NCBI GenBank assembly: GCA_903884235.1 | Contig: CAISEB010000004.1 | Location: 1 to 64,000 of the forward strand | Origin: an uncultured Pseudomonadota bacterium | GTDB lineage: Bacteria; Pseudomonadota; Gammaproteobacteria; Steroidobacterales; Steroidobacteraceae | Reading direction: 5' to 3' | Length of the DNA: 64,000 bases | In this document: piece by piece, positions 35,596 through 45,149 of the stretch | How the letters are laid out: every line of letters begins with the position of its first letter | How positions within the stretch are numbered: the stretch's first letter is position 1 | Notes under the pieces: generated by a model | Told to the model about the DNA's origin: nothing | Databases searched by the model: none | Seen by the model: only the letters and a program-made list of their open reading frames with translations | Translations under genes and position numbers: made by a program

Positions 35596-36009
35596 CTACA
35601 GGCCGTCGAGCGCCTTCTGGAACCGGTTGGCGTGCGAGCGCTCGGCCTTCGCGAGCGTCTCGAACCAGTCGGCGATCTCGGAGAATCCTTCCTCGCGCGC
35701 GACCTTGGCCATGCCCGGGTACATGTCGGTGTACTCGTGGGTCTCGCCGGCGATCGCCGCCTTGAGGTTCTCGGCGGTGGAGCCGATCGGCAGGCCCGTC
35801 GCCGGGTCACCGACCTCGACGAGGTAGTCGAGGTGGCCATGCGCGTGGCCGGTCTCGCCCTCCGCGGTCGAGCGGAACACCATCGACACGTCGTTGAAGC
35901 CCTCGATGTCCGCCTTGTTGGCGAAATAGAGGTAGCGGCGGTTGGCCTGCGACTCGCCGGCGAAGGCGTCCTTGAGGTTCGTCTCGGTCCTGCTGCCCTT
36001 GAGATGCAC
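35596..36009 (-). CDS. Rubrerythrin-family diiron protein without rubredoxin domain
   Basis: This 137-aa ferritin-like four-helix protein carries repeated Glu/His ligand segments ([54 protein letters not shown]). Such proteins reduce hydrogen peroxide. The C-terminal rubredoxin domain is missing, so electrons must come from another protein, perhaps the Fe-S oxidoreductase downstream. The GTG start at 36009 is chosen because GGGAG lies 8 nt before it. A good promoter and a leader hairpin lie upstream. Confidence 0.9.
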   Translation of the reverse strand: MHLKGSRTETNLKDAFAGESQANRRYLYFANKADIEGFNDVSMVFRSTAEGETGHAHGHLDYLVEVGDPATGLPIGSTAENLKAAIAGETHEYTDMYPGMAKVAREEGFSEIADWFETLAKAERSHANRFQKALDGL

Positions 36010-36041
36010 GTGGCGTTCTCCCGTGAAGGCGGCGCTCGCGC

Positions 36042-36062
36042 CCGCCGGGATCCTCCCGGCGG
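36042..36062 (-). promoter_or_regulatory. Stem-loop in the rubrerythrin mRNA leader
   Basis: A perfect 9-bp stem (CCGCCGGGA with its complement) and 3-nt loop lies between the predicted transcription start (near 36083) and the GTG at 36009, about 32 nt before the start codon. It may stabilise the mRNA or regulate translation; no known riboswitch is recognised. Confidence 0.45.
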
Positions 36063-36089
36063 CGACGACACACGCGGTGGTGGGCGGCC

Positions 36090-36119
36090 ACTCTAGGCGC
36101 CGCCGAATCCCCCCGTCAA
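36090..36119 (-). promoter_or_regulatory. Sigma70-type promoter of the rubrerythrin operon
   Basis: On the minus strand TTGACG (36119-36114), an 18-bp spacer and TAGAGT (36095-36090) form a plausible promoter, giving a leader of about 74 nt. It is back-to-back with the xseB promoter. Confidence 0.5.
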
Positions 36120-36136
36120 CGGTGCGGACCGGGCGT

Positions 36137-36166
36137 TTGACGCCCCGTTCATGGCGCCGGTACTCT
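36137..36166 (+). promoter_or_regulatory. Promoter of xseB-ispA
   Basis: TTGACG (36137-36142), an 18-bp spacer and TACTCT (36161-36166) lie about 25 nt before the xseB ATG. It has the same -35 hexamer and spacing as the divergent rubrerythrin promoter. Confidence 0.45.
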
Positions 36167-36190
36167 GCCCGGCGACCCACTGGAACCACC

Positions 36191-36466
36191 ATGCCCCGCG
36201 CACCCCGCACCCCCGCCGCCGACCCCTCCCCCCCGGTCGCCGCATTCGACTTCGAGGCCTCCATGGCCGAGCTCGAGTCGGTCGTCGGCCGCCTCGAGCA
36301 GGGGGACGTGCCACTCGAGGAGGCGCTCGCCACGTTCGAGCGCGGCGTGGCGCTGACGCGCGCCTGCCAGGAGGCCCTGACGGCCGCCGAGCAGAAGGTG
36401 GAGATCCTCCTGGCCCGGCCGGACGGCAGCCATGCCGCGGCCCCGTTCCTCGACGAGGACGCGTGA
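36191..36466 (+). CDS. xseB: Exodeoxyribonuclease VII small subunit
   Basis: This 91-aa helical protein has the family core [20 protein letters not shown], then [20 protein letters not shown]. It forms exonuclease VII with XseA, which is encoded elsewhere. The start is the ATG after GGAACCACC. The stop overlaps the GTG start of ispA, the classic xseB-ispA-dxs order. Confidence 0.94.
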   Translation: MPRAPRTPAADPSPPVAAFDFEASMAELESVVGRLEQGDVPLEEALATFERGVALTRACQEALTAAEQKVEILLARPDGSHAAAPFLDEDA

Positions 36467-37353
36467 CGGCCCCGGACCGGCACGCGACGCTCGAGGCCTA
36501 CCGGGCGCGGGTCGAGGCTGCGCTCGAGGCGCGCCTGCCACCGGCCAGCGAGCTGCCGGGTCGCCTGCACGAGGCGATGCGCTACTGCACGCTCGGCGGC
36601 GGCAAGCGCATCCGCCCCGCGCTCGTCTACGCGACAGGCGAATTCCTCGGCGTCGATCCCGCCGCGCTCGACGCGGCGGCGGCGGCCGTCGAGATGATCC
36701 ACGTCTATTCCCTGGTCCACGACGACCTGCCGGCGATGGACGACGATGACCTGCGCCGCGGCCGGCCGACCTGCCACCGCCAATTCGACGAGGCCACCGC
36801 GATCCTGGCGGGCGATGCGCTGCAGGTGCTCGCCTTCGAAAGCCTCGCCGAGGCACCGGCGCGTGCCGAGGAGCGCGTCGCGACCATCCGTCTCCTGGCG
36901 GGCGCGAGCGGCACGCGGGGCATGGCCGGCGGCCAGGCGATCGACCTCGCCGCGGTCGGCCGGGTGCTGAGCCCGGCCGAGATCGAGGTCATGCACCGGC
37001 GCAAGACCGGCGCGCTGCTCGAGGCCAGCGTCGGCCTCGCGGTGACGCTCGCGCCGGACATCGCACCGGCGACACGCGCCGGGCTGACGCGGTTCGCCTC
37101 CGCCCTCGGCCTCGCGTTCCAGATCGTCGACGACATCCTGGACGTCGAGGGTGATCCGACGCTGCTCGGCAAGGCGGTCGGCGCGGACCAAGCCCGCCAC
37201 AAGCCCACCTATCCCGCGGCCGCCGGCATGGCGGCGGCGCGCGAGCGCGCCGCGGCGCTGTACGCCGAAGCCCAGGCCGCGATCGGGCCGCTGGGCCCCC
37301 GGGCCGGGATGCTGGCCTGGCTCGGCGCATTCATCGTCGAGCGGTCCTCCTGA
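36463..37353 (+). CDS. ispA: Farnesyl diphosphate synthase (polyprenyl synthetase family)
   Basis: This 296-aa enzyme condenses IPP with DMAPP and GPP to farnesyl diphosphate. The first aspartate-rich motif is in [15 protein letters not shown] and the second in [20 protein letters not shown] near residue 45 binds IPP. The GTG start overlaps the xseB stop by 4 nt. dxs follows after 48 nt, so isoprenoid precursor supply and chain elongation are encoded together. Confidence 0.95.
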   Translation: MTAPDRHATLEAYRARVEAALEARLPPASELPGRLHEAMRYCTLGGGKRIRPALVYATGEFLGVDPAALDAAAAAVEMIHVYSLVHDDLPAMDDDDLRRGRPTCHRQFDEATAILAGDALQVLAFESLAEAPARAEERVATIRLLAGASGTRGMAGGQAIDLAAVGRVLSPAEIEVMHRRKTGALLEASVGLAVTLAPDIAPATRAGLTRFASALGLAFQIVDDILDVEGDPTLLGKAVGADQARHKPTYPAAAGMAAARERAAALYAEAQAAIGPLGPRAGMLAWLGAFIVERSS

Positions 37354-37401
37354 GGAATCCCCGACCTCGGACCGGGGCCGCTTAACGGGTAGACTGGGGG
37401 G

Positions 37402-39297
37402 ATGGCCGGACCGTCCCGCTACCCGTATCTCGACCGCATCACCTCGCCGGCGGAGCTGCGCGCGCTCCCTGAGCAGGAGCTGCCCGCGGTGGCAGCCGAA
37501 CTGCGCACGTTCCTGATCGACACCGTCAGCCAGATGGGCGGGCATTTCGCCGCCGGGCTCGGCACGGTCGAGCTGACGCTGGCGCTGCACTACGTCTACG
37601 ACACCCCGCTTGATCGCATCGTCTGGGACGTCGGCCACCAGGCCTACCCGCACAAGGTGCTGACCGGCCGGCGCGACCGGCTGCACACGATCAAGCAGAA
37701 GGACGGCCTCGCGCCGTTTCCGGCGCGCGAGGAGAGCGAGTACGACACGTTCGGCGTCGGCCACTCGAGCACCTCGATCTCGGCGGCGCTCGGCATGGCG
37801 ATCGCCGACCAGCTCGCCGGTGGCCGCGGACGTCCGGGCGCGCGTCGCCACGTCGCGGTGATCGGCGATGGCGCGATGACCGCGGGCCTCGCCTTCGAGG
37901 CGCTCAACCACGCCGGCGCACTCGACGTCGACCTGCTCGTCGTGCTGAACGACAACGACATGTCGATTTCGGAGAACGTCGGGGCGCTGTCGAACTACTT
38001 CGCGCGGGTGCTCTCCGGGCGCCTGTACGCCGGAATCAAGGAGGGTGGCAAGCGCATCCTCAGGCGCATGCCCGCCGCGTGGGAACTCGCCCGCCGCTCC
38101 GAGGAGCACATGAAGGGCATGATCCTGCCCGGCACCATGTTCGAGGAGATGGGCCTCAACTACATCGGCCCGGTCGACGGCCACGACGTCGTCGGCCTCG
38201 TGCGCATGATGAAGAACCTGCGCCTGATGCGCGGCCCGCAGTTCCTGCATGTGGTCACGCGCAAGGGCAAGGGCTACGCGCCCGCCGAGGCGGATCCGAT
38301 CAAGTGGCACGGCCCGGGCCCGTTCGACGCCGACAAGGGCCTGATCTTCCGCGAGAGCGCATCGGGCCCGAGCTATACGCAGGTGTTCGGCCAGTGGCTG
38401 TGCGACATCGCGGCGAAGGACGAACGCATCGTCGCGATCACGCCGGCGATGCGCGAGGGCTCGGGGATGGTCGAGTACTCGCGGCGCTTCCCGTCGCGCT
38501 ACTTCGATGTCGGCATCGCCGAGCAGCACGCGGTCACGCTGGCCGCCGGCCTCGCCTGCGAGGGCCTCAGGCCCGTGGTCGCGATCTATTCGTCGTTCCT
38601 GCAGCGCGCCTACGACCAGGTGATCCACGACGTCGCGCTGCAGAACCTCCCGATCACGTTTGCACTGGACAGGGCGGGCCTCGTCGGCGGCGACGGCGCG
38701 ACGCACCAGGGCGTGTTCGACCTGTCGTTCCTGCGCACGGTGCCCAACATGACCATCATGGCGCCGGCGGACGAGAACGAGTGTCGCCAGATGCTCTACA
38801 CGGCAACGCGCCTGCCGGGACCGGCGGCCGTGCGCTACCCGCGCGGTACTGGACCGGGAGTGCAGATCGAGGAGGAGATGCGCGAGCTGCCCGTCGGTCG
38901 CGGGCTCATCGTGCGCGAAGGCCGTTCGGGGCTTGCAATTCTCGCGTTCGGCACCATGCTGGGCGCGTTGGCTGCGATCGCGGAAAAGCACGACGCGACG
39001 CTGGTCAACATGCGCTTCGTGAAGCCCCTGGACGTAGACCTGATCCGGCAGCTCGCCGACCGCCACGCCTCGTTCGTGACGGCCGAGGAGAACTCGCTGG
39101 CGGGCGGCGCGGGTGCCGCGGTGCTGGAGGCCTTGAGCGCGCACGGCTACGCACTGCCGGTGCTCGCGCTGGGCGTCCCGGATCGCTTCATCCCGCACGG
39201 CACGCGCGCCGACAACCTGGCGGCGGCCGGGCTCGACCCGGCGGGCCTCGCGTCGCGCATCGAACGCTTCTGGCAACCCCTCCAGCGCCGCGCCTGA
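37402..39297 (+). CDS. dxs: 1-deoxy-D-xylulose-5-phosphate synthase
   Basis: This 631-aa thiamine-diphosphate enzyme joins pyruvate and glyceraldehyde-3-phosphate in the first step of the MEP isoprenoid pathway. [19 protein letters not shown] with the downstream NDN (thiamine/Mg2+ site), [15 protein letters not shown] and the C-terminal transketolase domain are intact. The ATG is preceded by TAGACT-GGGGGG, so either a G-rich ribosome-binding site or a leaderless start from the TAGACT hexamer is possible. Confidence 0.97.
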   Translation: MAGPSRYPYLDRITSPAELRALPEQELPAVAAELRTFLIDTVSQMGGHFAAGLGTVELTLALHYVYDTPLDRIVWDVGHQAYPHKVLTGRRDRLHTIKQKDGLAPFPAREESEYDTFGVGHSSTSISAALGMAIADQLAGGRGRPGARRHVAVIGDGAMTAGLAFEALNHAGALDVDLLVVLNDNDMSISENVGALSNYFARVLSGRLYAGIKEGGKRILRRMPAAWELARRSEEHMKGMILPGTMFEEMGLNYIGPVDGHDVVGLVRMMKNLRLMRGPQFLHVVTRKGKGYAPAEADPIKWHGPGPFDADKGLIFRESASGPSYTQVFGQWLCDIAAKDERIVAITPAMREGSGMVEYSRRFPSRYFDVGIAEQHAVTLAAGLACEGLRPVVAIYSSFLQRAYDQVIHDVALQNLPITFALDRAGLVGGDGATHQGVFDLSFLRTVPNMTIMAPADENECRQMLYTATRLPGPAAVRYPRGTGPGVQIEEEMRELPVGRGLIVREGRSGLAILAFGTMLGALAAIAEKHDATLVNMRFVKPLDVDLIRQLADRHASFVTAEENSLAGGAGAAVLEALSAHGYALPVLALGVPDRFIPHGTRADNLAAAGLDPAGLASRIERFWQPLQRRA

Positions 39298-39355
39298 GGG
39301 CGCCGGCAGCACCTGCAAAATCTTGGAGCCGCCCGCGCGGCGCAAAGGACATTCG

Positions 39356-40177
39356 ATGGTCACCGTAACCGAGCCGCCCGCGCCGCAGGCGATTGAAGAC
39401 GTGCAGAGCCGCGCCGACACGCGCCGTATCGCGATCGACAAGGTCGGCATCAAGGACATCTACCACCCGGTGCGCGTGCGCGACCGCTCGGGCGGCGACC
39501 AGAACACCATCGCGAACTTCAACATGTACGTGTACCTGCCCCACAACTTCAAGGGCACGCACATGTCGCGGTTCGTCGAGATCCTGCACCTGCACGAGCG
39601 CGAGCTGTCGGTGGACTCGTTCCGCACGATGCTGCGCGAGATGGTGCAGCGCCTGGATGCCGAGAAGGGCCACATCGAGATGGCGTTCCCCTACTTCGTC
39701 ATGAAGAAGGCGCCCGTGTCCGGCGTGCAGAGCCTGCTCGACTACCGCGCGACGCTGATCGGCGAAGTCAGCGGCGAGCGCATCGACACCTGGATCAAGG
39801 TCGTCGTGCCGGTCACGAGCCTCTGCCCCTGCTCGAAGAAGATCTCCGACTACGGCGCGCACAACCAGCGCTCGCACGTGACGATCACGGCGCGCATCAC
39901 CGGTCACGTGTGGATCGAGGAGCTGATCGACGTCGCCGAGAGCGAGGCCTCCTGCGAGGTCTACGGCATCCTGAAGCGCCCGGACGAGAAGTACGTGACC
40001 GAGCGCGCCTACGACAACCCGAAGTTCGTCGAGGACATGGTGCGGGACGTTGCGGTGCGCCTGAACGCCGACGAACGAATCCGCGAGTACGTGGTGGAGT
40101 CGGAGAACTTCGAATCCATCCACAATCACTCGGCGTACGCGCTCATCGAGCGCAACAAGGACGCACCCGCCACCTGA
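39356..40177 (+). CDS. folE2: GTP cyclohydrolase FolE2 (type IB)
   Basis: This 273-aa T-fold enzyme makes 7,8-dihydroneopterin triphosphate from GTP, the first step of folate synthesis. Family marks are the zinc/metal cysteines in [25 protein letters not shown] and the C-terminal [21 protein letters not shown] lies 7 nt before the ATG at 39356, which decides the start over the upstream TTG. FolE2 often replaces the Zn-dependent FolE when zinc is scarce. Whether a folE also exists cannot be seen here. Confidence 0.94.
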   Translation: MVTVTEPPAPQAIEDVQSRADTRRIAIDKVGIKDIYHPVRVRDRSGGDQNTIANFNMYVYLPHNFKGTHMSRFVEILHLHERELSVDSFRTMLREMVQRLDAEKGHIEMAFPYFVMKKAPVSGVQSLLDYRATLIGEVSGERIDTWIKVVVPVTSLCPCSKKISDYGAHNQRSHVTITARITGHVWIEELIDVAESEASCEVYGILKRPDEKYVTERAYDNPKFVEDMVRDVAVRLNADERIREYVVESENFESIHNHSAYALIERNKDAPAT

Positions 40178-40193
40178 GCGGCCGCCGTCCCGG

Positions 40194-41507
40194 TCAGCCG
40201 GTCTGCGGGGTCTCGTTGCCCTGCAGGCGGCTGATCAGCGAGCGCAGGAATACCTTGTTGAAGCGCAGCTGGCAGGCGGCCGACACCTGTTCGAGCAGCG
40301 TCGAGCTGACCTTCATCACGGTGACCGTGCCCGTTGCGCGGATCGTCGCGAGGCGCTTGGCGCCGTGCACGAAGCTGGTCTCGCCGAAGCACTCGCCGGC
40401 CTCGAGCGATCCGACGATGCGGCCGTGCCGCTCGACGCGCACGCCGCCCTCGACGATCACGTAGAAGCGATCGTCGATCTCGCCTTCCTTGACGATCTCC
40501 TCGGCCTCGGCGTAGTCCTGCCACTGGCTGGCACGCAGCACCTCCCAGATCTCGCCGTGCGAGAAGTCGTGGAAGAACTTGAGGCGCCTCAGCAGCGCGA
40601 ACTGGGCATGCCGGTCGATCTTGTTGGACTCGACCCGGAGGCGCTGGTGCACGCGCGTGAGGTCGGCGGCGAAGTCCTGGCCGGACGGATAGCGCCTGGC
40701 CGCCTCCTTCTGCAGCGCCATCGCCACGACCCGCTCGAGTTCCTCGGGGACACCCTCGCGCAGCGTGTGGATCGGGGGCGGCGTGGCATAGACGATCTGG
40801 TGCAGGAGCTTCGAGAGGTTGCCGGCGCGGAACGGCCGGTAGCCGGTGAGCAGCTCGTACATCACCGCGCCCAGCGAGTACAGGTCCGAGCGCGGCGTGA
40901 TCTCGGCGGACTGGACCTGCTCGGGTGACATGTACGAGGGACTGCCGGCGATGCCCTCGATCCGGGAGATCTCGGAGTCGGCCACGATCGCGATGCCGAA
41001 GTCGATGATGCGCACGTCGCTGTCGACCGTGAGCATGACGTTCGAGGGCTTGATGTCGCGGTGGATGACGCCGCGACCGTGCGAGTAGGCGAGCGCCTTC
41101 GCGCACTTGTAGACGAGCTCGACGACATCGTCGATGCGCAGCAGGTTGTCGGGCTTGCAGTAGGTCTGCAGCGTGCGCGCGCCGTGCACGAACTCGCTGA
41201 CGACGTAGTAGTGGCCACCCTCCTCGCCCGCGTCGTAGATCGGCAGGATGTTCGGGTGCTGCAGCATGCCCACCATGTGGGCCTCCGACAGGAACATCTT
41301 GCGGGCGACCCGCGCCTTCTCGGGGTCGTCGGTCGCCTCGATGTTGTAGACCTTGATCGCGACGTCGCGCCCGTAGTACGGGTCGTGCGAAAGGTACACG
41401 GAGCCGGTGCTGCCGCGACCGACTTCCTTGATGATCTCGTATTTGCCGATGCGATCGGGGACGGGGCGTCCCGCCCGTCCGCCGGCCAAACCTCGACTAC
41501 CGGCCAT
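40194..41507 (-). CDS. Ser/Thr protein kinase fused to a cyclic-nucleotide-binding domain
   Basis: This 437-aa soluble protein has a complete Hanks-type kinase domain (about residues 20-280): glycine loop GRGSTGSVY, VAIKVY lysine, catalytic HRDIKPSN, metal-binding DFGIA and activation-segment SPEQ. After a linker, residues about 320-425 form a cNMP-binding domain with FGETSFVHGAKRLATI as the phosphate cassette, where the glutamate and arginine are kept. No transmembrane helix follows the kinase. It could be a kinase switched by cAMP or c-di-GMP. The start is taken as ATG 41507; an upstream extension is possible. Confidence 0.88.
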   Translation of the reverse strand: MAGSRGLAGGRAGRPVPDRIGKYEIIKEVGRGSTGSVYLSHDPYYGRDVAIKVYNIEATDDPEKARVARKMFLSEAHMVGMLQHPNILPIYDAGEEGGHYYVVSEFVHGARTLQTYCKPDNLLRIDDVVELVYKCAKALAYSHGRGVIHRDIKPSNVMLTVDSDVRIIDFGIAIVADSEISRIEGIAGSPSYMSPEQVQSAEITPRSDLYSLGAVMYELLTGYRPFRAGNLSKLLHQIVYATPPPIHTLREGVPEELERVVAMALQKEAARRYPSGQDFAADLTRVHQRLRVESNKIDRHAQFALLRRLKFFHDFSHGEIWEVLRASQWQDYAEAEEIVKEGEIDDRFYVIVEGGVRVERHGRIVGSLEAGECFGETSFVHGAKRLATIRATGTVTVMKVSSTLLEQVSAACQLRFNKVFLRSLISRLQGNETPQTG

Positions 41508-41639
41508 GGGGGTCAGATTGCGAATGACCGTTACTCCGCGCGCCCGTGGCCTCGGTCGGCTGGGCGATCGACGGCCAGCATAGGGCTCCGCCGGGGCGCG
41601 AACCGTGAACCGCATCGCGCTTTGCGGGAAGCCACGCGC

Positions 41640-42602
41640 TCAGGCGCGAAAGTGGTCCCAGCCCCGCGGCACCGGCAGCTCGCCGCGCTCGGCGAGCACC
41701 CGGACGCCCCGGCCGGCGACCACCTCGCCGATGCAGTGGCAGGCGGGTGCGCCGGCGCTCGCGGCGAGCGCCACGAGCGCCGCACGGGCACCGGGCGGCA
41801 CCGTGAACAGGAGCTCGTAGTCGTCGCCGCCGGACAGCGCCAGCGCCCGCGCGCCGGCTTCGCCGGCGAGCGCGTACAGCGCGCGCGACAGCGGCAGCTC
41901 GGCGGCCCGCACCACCGCCCCGGCACCGCTCGCCGCGACCATGCGGCCGAGGTCCGCGGCGAGCCCGTCGGACACGTCGATGCACGCGCTCGCGATCCCG
42001 CGCAGGCGCTGCCCGAACGCGACCCGCGGCTCGGGTCGGCGGAACTTCTGCTCGAGGGCGCCGCGATTGGCACCCTGCCCCTGCAGGCGCCCCTGCAGCA
42101 GCGCGAGCCCGGCCGCCGCGTCCCCCGGCCAGCCCGTGACGTAGAGGAGGTCGCCCGGCCGCGCGGTCGAACGCCTGAGCGCGGTGCCGGACTCGACGTG
42201 CCCGATGACCTGCACGCTGATCGTCAGCGGACCCTTGGTCGTGTCGCCGCCGACGAGCGCGACGCCGTGCGCGGTCGCGATCGCGGCAAAGCCGGCGACG
42301 AAGCCCTCGAGCCAGTCCTCGTCGGCCTCCGGCAGGGTCAGTGCGAGCGTCGCGAACGCGGGCCGCGCGCCCATCGCGGCGATGTCCGACAGGTTGACCG
42401 CGAGCGCACGCCAGCCGATGTCGTCGGCGTGGCTGCCCTGCGGGAAGTGGTGGCCGTCGACGAGCGTGTCGACGCAGGCGACGATCTCGTGGCCGGGCGG
42501 CACGCGCAGCAGCGCCGCATCGTCGCCGATGCCGAGCACGACGTCCTCGCGGCGGGCGCCGACGTGGGCGAAGTAGCGCTCGATCAGCTCGAACTCGCCC
42601 AC
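41640..42602 (-). CDS. thiL: Thiamine-monophosphate kinase
   Basis: This 320-aa PurM-like enzyme phosphorylates thiamine monophosphate to thiamine diphosphate. VLGIGDDAALL, VDTLVDGHHFP and DVSDGLAADL mark the ATP- and metal-binding sites. The GTG at 42602 is preceded by GGAG with 6-nt spacing and lies 10 nt after the nusB stop, in the standard ribH-nusB-thiL order. It supplies the cofactor used by Dxs. Confidence 0.95.
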   Translation of the reverse strand: MGEFELIERYFAHVGARREDVVLGIGDDAALLRVPPGHEIVACVDTLVDGHHFPQGSHADDIGWRALAVNLSDIAAMGARPAFATLALTLPEADEDWLEGFVAGFAAIATAHGVALVGGDTTKGPLTISVQVIGHVESGTALRRSTARPGDLLYVTGWPGDAAAGLALLQGRLQGQGANRGALEQKFRRPEPRVAFGQRLRGIASACIDVSDGLAADLGRMVAASGAGAVVRAAELPLSRALYALAGEAGARALALSGGDDYELLFTVPPGARAALVALAASAGAPACHCIGEVVAGRGVRVLAERGELPVPRGWDHFRA

Positions 42603-42612
42603 GGTGACTCCG

Positions 42613-43062
42613 TCAGGCGCCGCGCTCGTGCGGCCGCAATTCACCGGCCGCGCGGTCCAGCACGCCGTTCACGAACTTGTATCCATCGGTCGCGCCGAAT
42701 CGCTTGGCGAGGTCGACCGCCTCGCTGATGGCGACGCGGAACGGCACGTCCGGGCGGTGCTGCAGCTCGTAGAGCGCGATCCAAAGGATGCCGTGCTCGA
42801 TTGGATCGAGGCGCGCCGGCTCGATGTCGGAATACTTCGCCAGCGTCTCGTCGAGCGCGTCGCGGCCCTGCGCAACCTGCATCAGCACCTCGCGGAAGAA
42901 GTCGGGATCGGCGCCACCCGCATCCGGGTCCTCGAGGTACTGGTGGTACAGGTCCTGCCACGGCGCCCCGGCGATCTGCAGCTGGTACAGCGCCTGCGCG
43001 AGCAGCTTGCGCGCGGCGCGCCGCGCCCGTGACAGGTTCCGCTGATCGCTCTCGCGTCCCAT
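42613..43062 (-). CDS. nusB: Transcription antitermination protein NusB
   Basis: This 149-aa all-helical RNA-binding protein joins NusE (S10) at boxA during rRNA antitermination. The N-terminal arginine-rich SRARRAARKLLAQALYQ and the C-terminal ISEAVDLAKRFGATDGYKFVNG are hallmark segments. The ATG is 2 nt after the ribH stop. Confidence 0.95.
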   Translation of the reverse strand: MGRESDQRNLSRARRAARKLLAQALYQLQIAGAPWQDLYHQYLEDPDAGGADPDFFREVLMQVAQGRDALDETLAKYSDIEPARLDPIEHGILWIALYELQHRPDVPFRVAISEAVDLAKRFGATDGYKFVNGVLDRAAGELRPHERGA

Positions 43063-43064
43063 GC

Positions 43065-43541
43065 TCAGGTGTCCAGGCGCTTGAGGAGGTTGTGGGTCTC
43101 GAGCGCCGCGAGCGCCGCCTCGGCGCCCTTGTTGCCAGCCTTGCCGCCGGCCCGGTCGATCGCCTGCTCGAAGGTGTCGCAGGTCAGCACGCCGAAGCCG
43201 ACCGGCACGCCGCTGTCGAGCGAGGCGCGGGCGACGCCCGAGGAACACTCCCCGGCGACGAAGTCGAAGTGGGCCGTGTCGCCCTTGATGACCGCGCCGA
43301 GCGCGACGATCGCATCGTAGCGGCGCGACAGCGCCAGCGTCTTCACCACGAGCGGCATCTCGTAGGCGCCCGGGACGCGCACGATCTCGAGGTTCTTCTC
43401 GGAGGCACCGTGGCGGACCAGCGCATCGACCGCGCCGTCGATCAGGCGTGCCACGACGAAGTCGTTGAATCGCGCCGCGACGATCGCGACGCGGATGTCG
43501 CGGGCCAGCAGGTCCGCCTCGAGGGTCTTGATGGTGCTCAT
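43065..43541 (-). CDS. ribH: 6,7-dimethyl-8-ribityllumazine synthase
   Basis: This 158-aa enzyme condenses the RibB product with the diaminopyrimidine to form lumazine, the substrate of RibE. RFNDFVVARLIDGA, VPGAYEMPLV and GAVIKGDTAHFDFVAGE (with the catalytic histidine) are present. Its ATG overlaps the ribB stop (ATGA). Confidence 0.96.
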   Translation of the reverse strand: MSTIKTLEADLLARDIRVAIVAARFNDFVVARLIDGAVDALVRHGASEKNLEIVRVPGAYEMPLVVKTLALSRRYDAIVALGAVIKGDTAHFDFVAGECSSGVARASLDSGVPVGFGVLTCDTFEQAIDRAGGKAGNKGAEAALAALETHNLLKRLDT

Positions 43542-44668
43542 GCGCTCTGGCTCCCCGCCTCGCCTTCCGAGCCGGTGTTGACGTATTCGGTGATCGTGAG
43601 GCCGAAGGCCGCGAGGCCCTGCAGCTGCTTCGGCGCGGACAGCACGCGCATCTGCGAGACACCGAGATCCTGCAGGATCTGCGCGCCGATGCCGTAGGTG
43701 CGCAGCACCGGGCCCGGGTTCGTGCGCGGCGCGGTGCCGTCGAGCGCCTGGATGCTGTCGACGAGCTCGCGCGGCCCCTCGTCGCTGCGCAGCAGCACGA
43801 CGATGCCGTTACCGTCCTCGGCGATGCGCCTGAGGGCGTCGCGCAGCGGCCAGCCGAGGCCCTTGCCGCGCACGCCGACGACGTCGCGCAGCGTCTCGGC
43901 GAGGTGCACGCGCACCAGCGGCGGACGCGCCGGGTCGAGGTCGCCGCGCACCAGCGCGAGATGCACGTTGCGATTCACGTGATCCTCGTAGCCGAGCAGG
44001 CGGAACGCCCCGAATTCGGTGTCCACCGCCCGGTCCTGGATCCGCTCGACGCTGCGCTCCTTGCTCAGCCGATAGCGGATCAGGTCCGCGATCGTGCCGA
44101 TCTTGAGCCCATGCTCGGCCGCGAACTTCTCCAGGTCGCGGCGCCGCGCCATCGTGCCGTCCTCGTTCAGGATCTCGACGATGACGGCGGCGGGCTCGAA
44201 GCCGGCGAGGCGCGTCAGGTCGCAGCCGGCCTCGGTGTGGCCGGCGCGGGTCAGCACGCCACCCGGCTGGGCCATGATCGGGAACACGTGGCCGGGCTGG
44301 CGCAGGTCCTCGGGGCGCACGCCCACCTTCACGGCCGTGCGCACCGTGTGCGCGCGGTCATAGGCCGAGATGCCGGTGGTCACGCCCTCGGCGGCCTCGA
44401 TCGAGATCGTGAAGTTGGTGCGGTGCGTGAGGTCCGTGCTCGACACCATCAGCGGCAGTCGCAGGTCGCGGCAGCGTTCGGCGGTCAGCGTCAGGCAGAT
44501 CAGGCCGCGCCCGTAGCGCGCCATGAAGTTGATGTCCTCGGGCCGGACGCACTCGGCGGCCATCAGCAGGTCACCCTCGTTCTCGCGATCCTCGTCGTCC
44601 ATGATGACGACCATGCGCCCGGCGCGCAGCTCGGCCAGGATCTCGTCGATGCTGTGGAAGGCGGTCAT
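43538..44668 (-). CDS. ribB: 3,4-dihydroxy-2-butanone-4-phosphate synthase with degenerate GTP cyclohydrolase II domain
   Basis: This 376-aa protein has an N-terminal DHBP synthase domain that is complete ([29 protein letters not shown]). The C-terminal part follows the fold of GTP cyclohydrolase II but lacks the zinc cysteines: where active RibA has CxxGDxxxSxxCDC, this protein reads [11 protein letters not shown]. It is therefore probably active only as RibB, as in other proteobacterial pseudo-RibBA proteins, and a real ribA should exist elsewhere. It heads the ribB-ribH-nusB-thiL operon. Confidence 0.92.
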   Translation of the reverse strand: MTAFHSIDEILAELRAGRMVVIMDDEDRENEGDLLMAAECVRPEDINFMARYGRGLICLTLTAERCRDLRLPLMVSSTDLTHRTNFTISIEAAEGVTTGISAYDRAHTVRTAVKVGVRPEDLRQPGHVFPIMAQPGGVLTRAGHTEAGCDLTRLAGFEPAAVIVEILNEDGTMARRRDLEKFAAEHGLKIGTIADLIRYRLSKERSVERIQDRAVDTEFGAFRLLGYEDHVNRNVHLALVRGDLDPARPPLVRVHLAETLRDVVGVRGKGLGWPLRDALRRIAEDGNGIVVLLRSDEGPRELVDSIQALDGTAPRTNPGPVLRTYGIGAQILQDLGVSQMRVLSAPKQLQGLAAFGLTITEYVNTGSEGEAGSQSA

Positions 44669-44701
44669 GGGCGGGGGTCTGCCGGCGGCGTCAAAGCGGG
44701 A

Positions 44702-44710
44702 ATTGTAGCA
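44702..44710 (-). promoter_or_regulatory. Extended -10 promoter before ribB
   Basis: On the minus strand TGCTACAAT is an extended -10 (TGn plus TACAAT) about 33 nt before the ribB ATG. It lies just past the stop of the SUI1-like gene and could drive ribB-ribH-nusB-thiL independently of the split-off glyA-nrdR-ribD-ribE part. No FMN riboswitch fits in the 53-nt gap. Confidence 0.45.
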
Positions 44711-44721
44711 GCCCGGCCGGT

Positions 44722-45084
44722 TCAGCCGCCCGCGCGCTTGGCGGCGATGCCGCGGCGGGTGAGCTCGGCGACGAGCGTGTCGCGATGCTCGCCCTGGATC
44801 TCGATCACCCCGCCCTCGGCGACCCGCCCGCCGCTGCCGCAGCGCTGCTTGAGCTCGCGCGCAAGCTTCTCGAGATCGGCCGCCGCGAGGCCGAGCCCGG
44901 TGATCACCGTGACACCCTTGCCGCCGCGACCCTGGGTCTGCCGGGCCACCCGGACAGGACCTGCCGGGCCTGCCGGCCGGGCGGCCGCGAGCGCCTTGCA
45001 GCGGCAGGCATTCGCGGGGAAGCCGCAGCCAGGGCAGACGCGGCCCTGGCCGGAGGAGTAGACGACGCGCGATCCGGAGCTCAT
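44722..45084 (-). CDS. yciH: SUI1/YciH-family translation factor
   Basis: This 120-aa protein has a four-cysteine N-terminal element (CPGCGFPANACRC) followed by an SUI1/eIF1-like domain (GGKGVTVITGLGL, KQRCGSGGRVAEGGVIEIQG). Bacterial YciH resembles eIF1 and has been linked to initiation fidelity and stress; its main role is uncertain. TAGACT lies six bases before the ATG, again suggesting a leaderless transcript. It is divergent from the GNAT gene. Confidence 0.9.
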   Translation of the reverse strand: MSSGSRVVYSSGQGRVCPGCGFPANACRCKALAAARPAGPAGPVRVARQTQGRGGKGVTVITGLGLAAADLEKLARELKQRCGSGGRVAEGGVIEIQGEHRDTLVAELTRRGIAAKRAGG

Positions 45085-45149
45085 GCGGCAAGTCTAGCGA
45101 ACCGCCGCCCGGCGCTCGACGGCCACGCCGGACGGACCGACAATGGCGC

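Noticed and set aside
36010-39459. Long open frame on the minus strand extending the rubrerythrin frame upstream across xseB, ispA and dxs
   Set aside because: Only the last 137 residues (rubrerythrin) are real; the rest is antisense to three well-supported genes.
44669-44721. FMN riboswitch before ribB
   Set aside because: The gap is only 53 nt, too short for an RFN element, and none of its conserved segments is visible.
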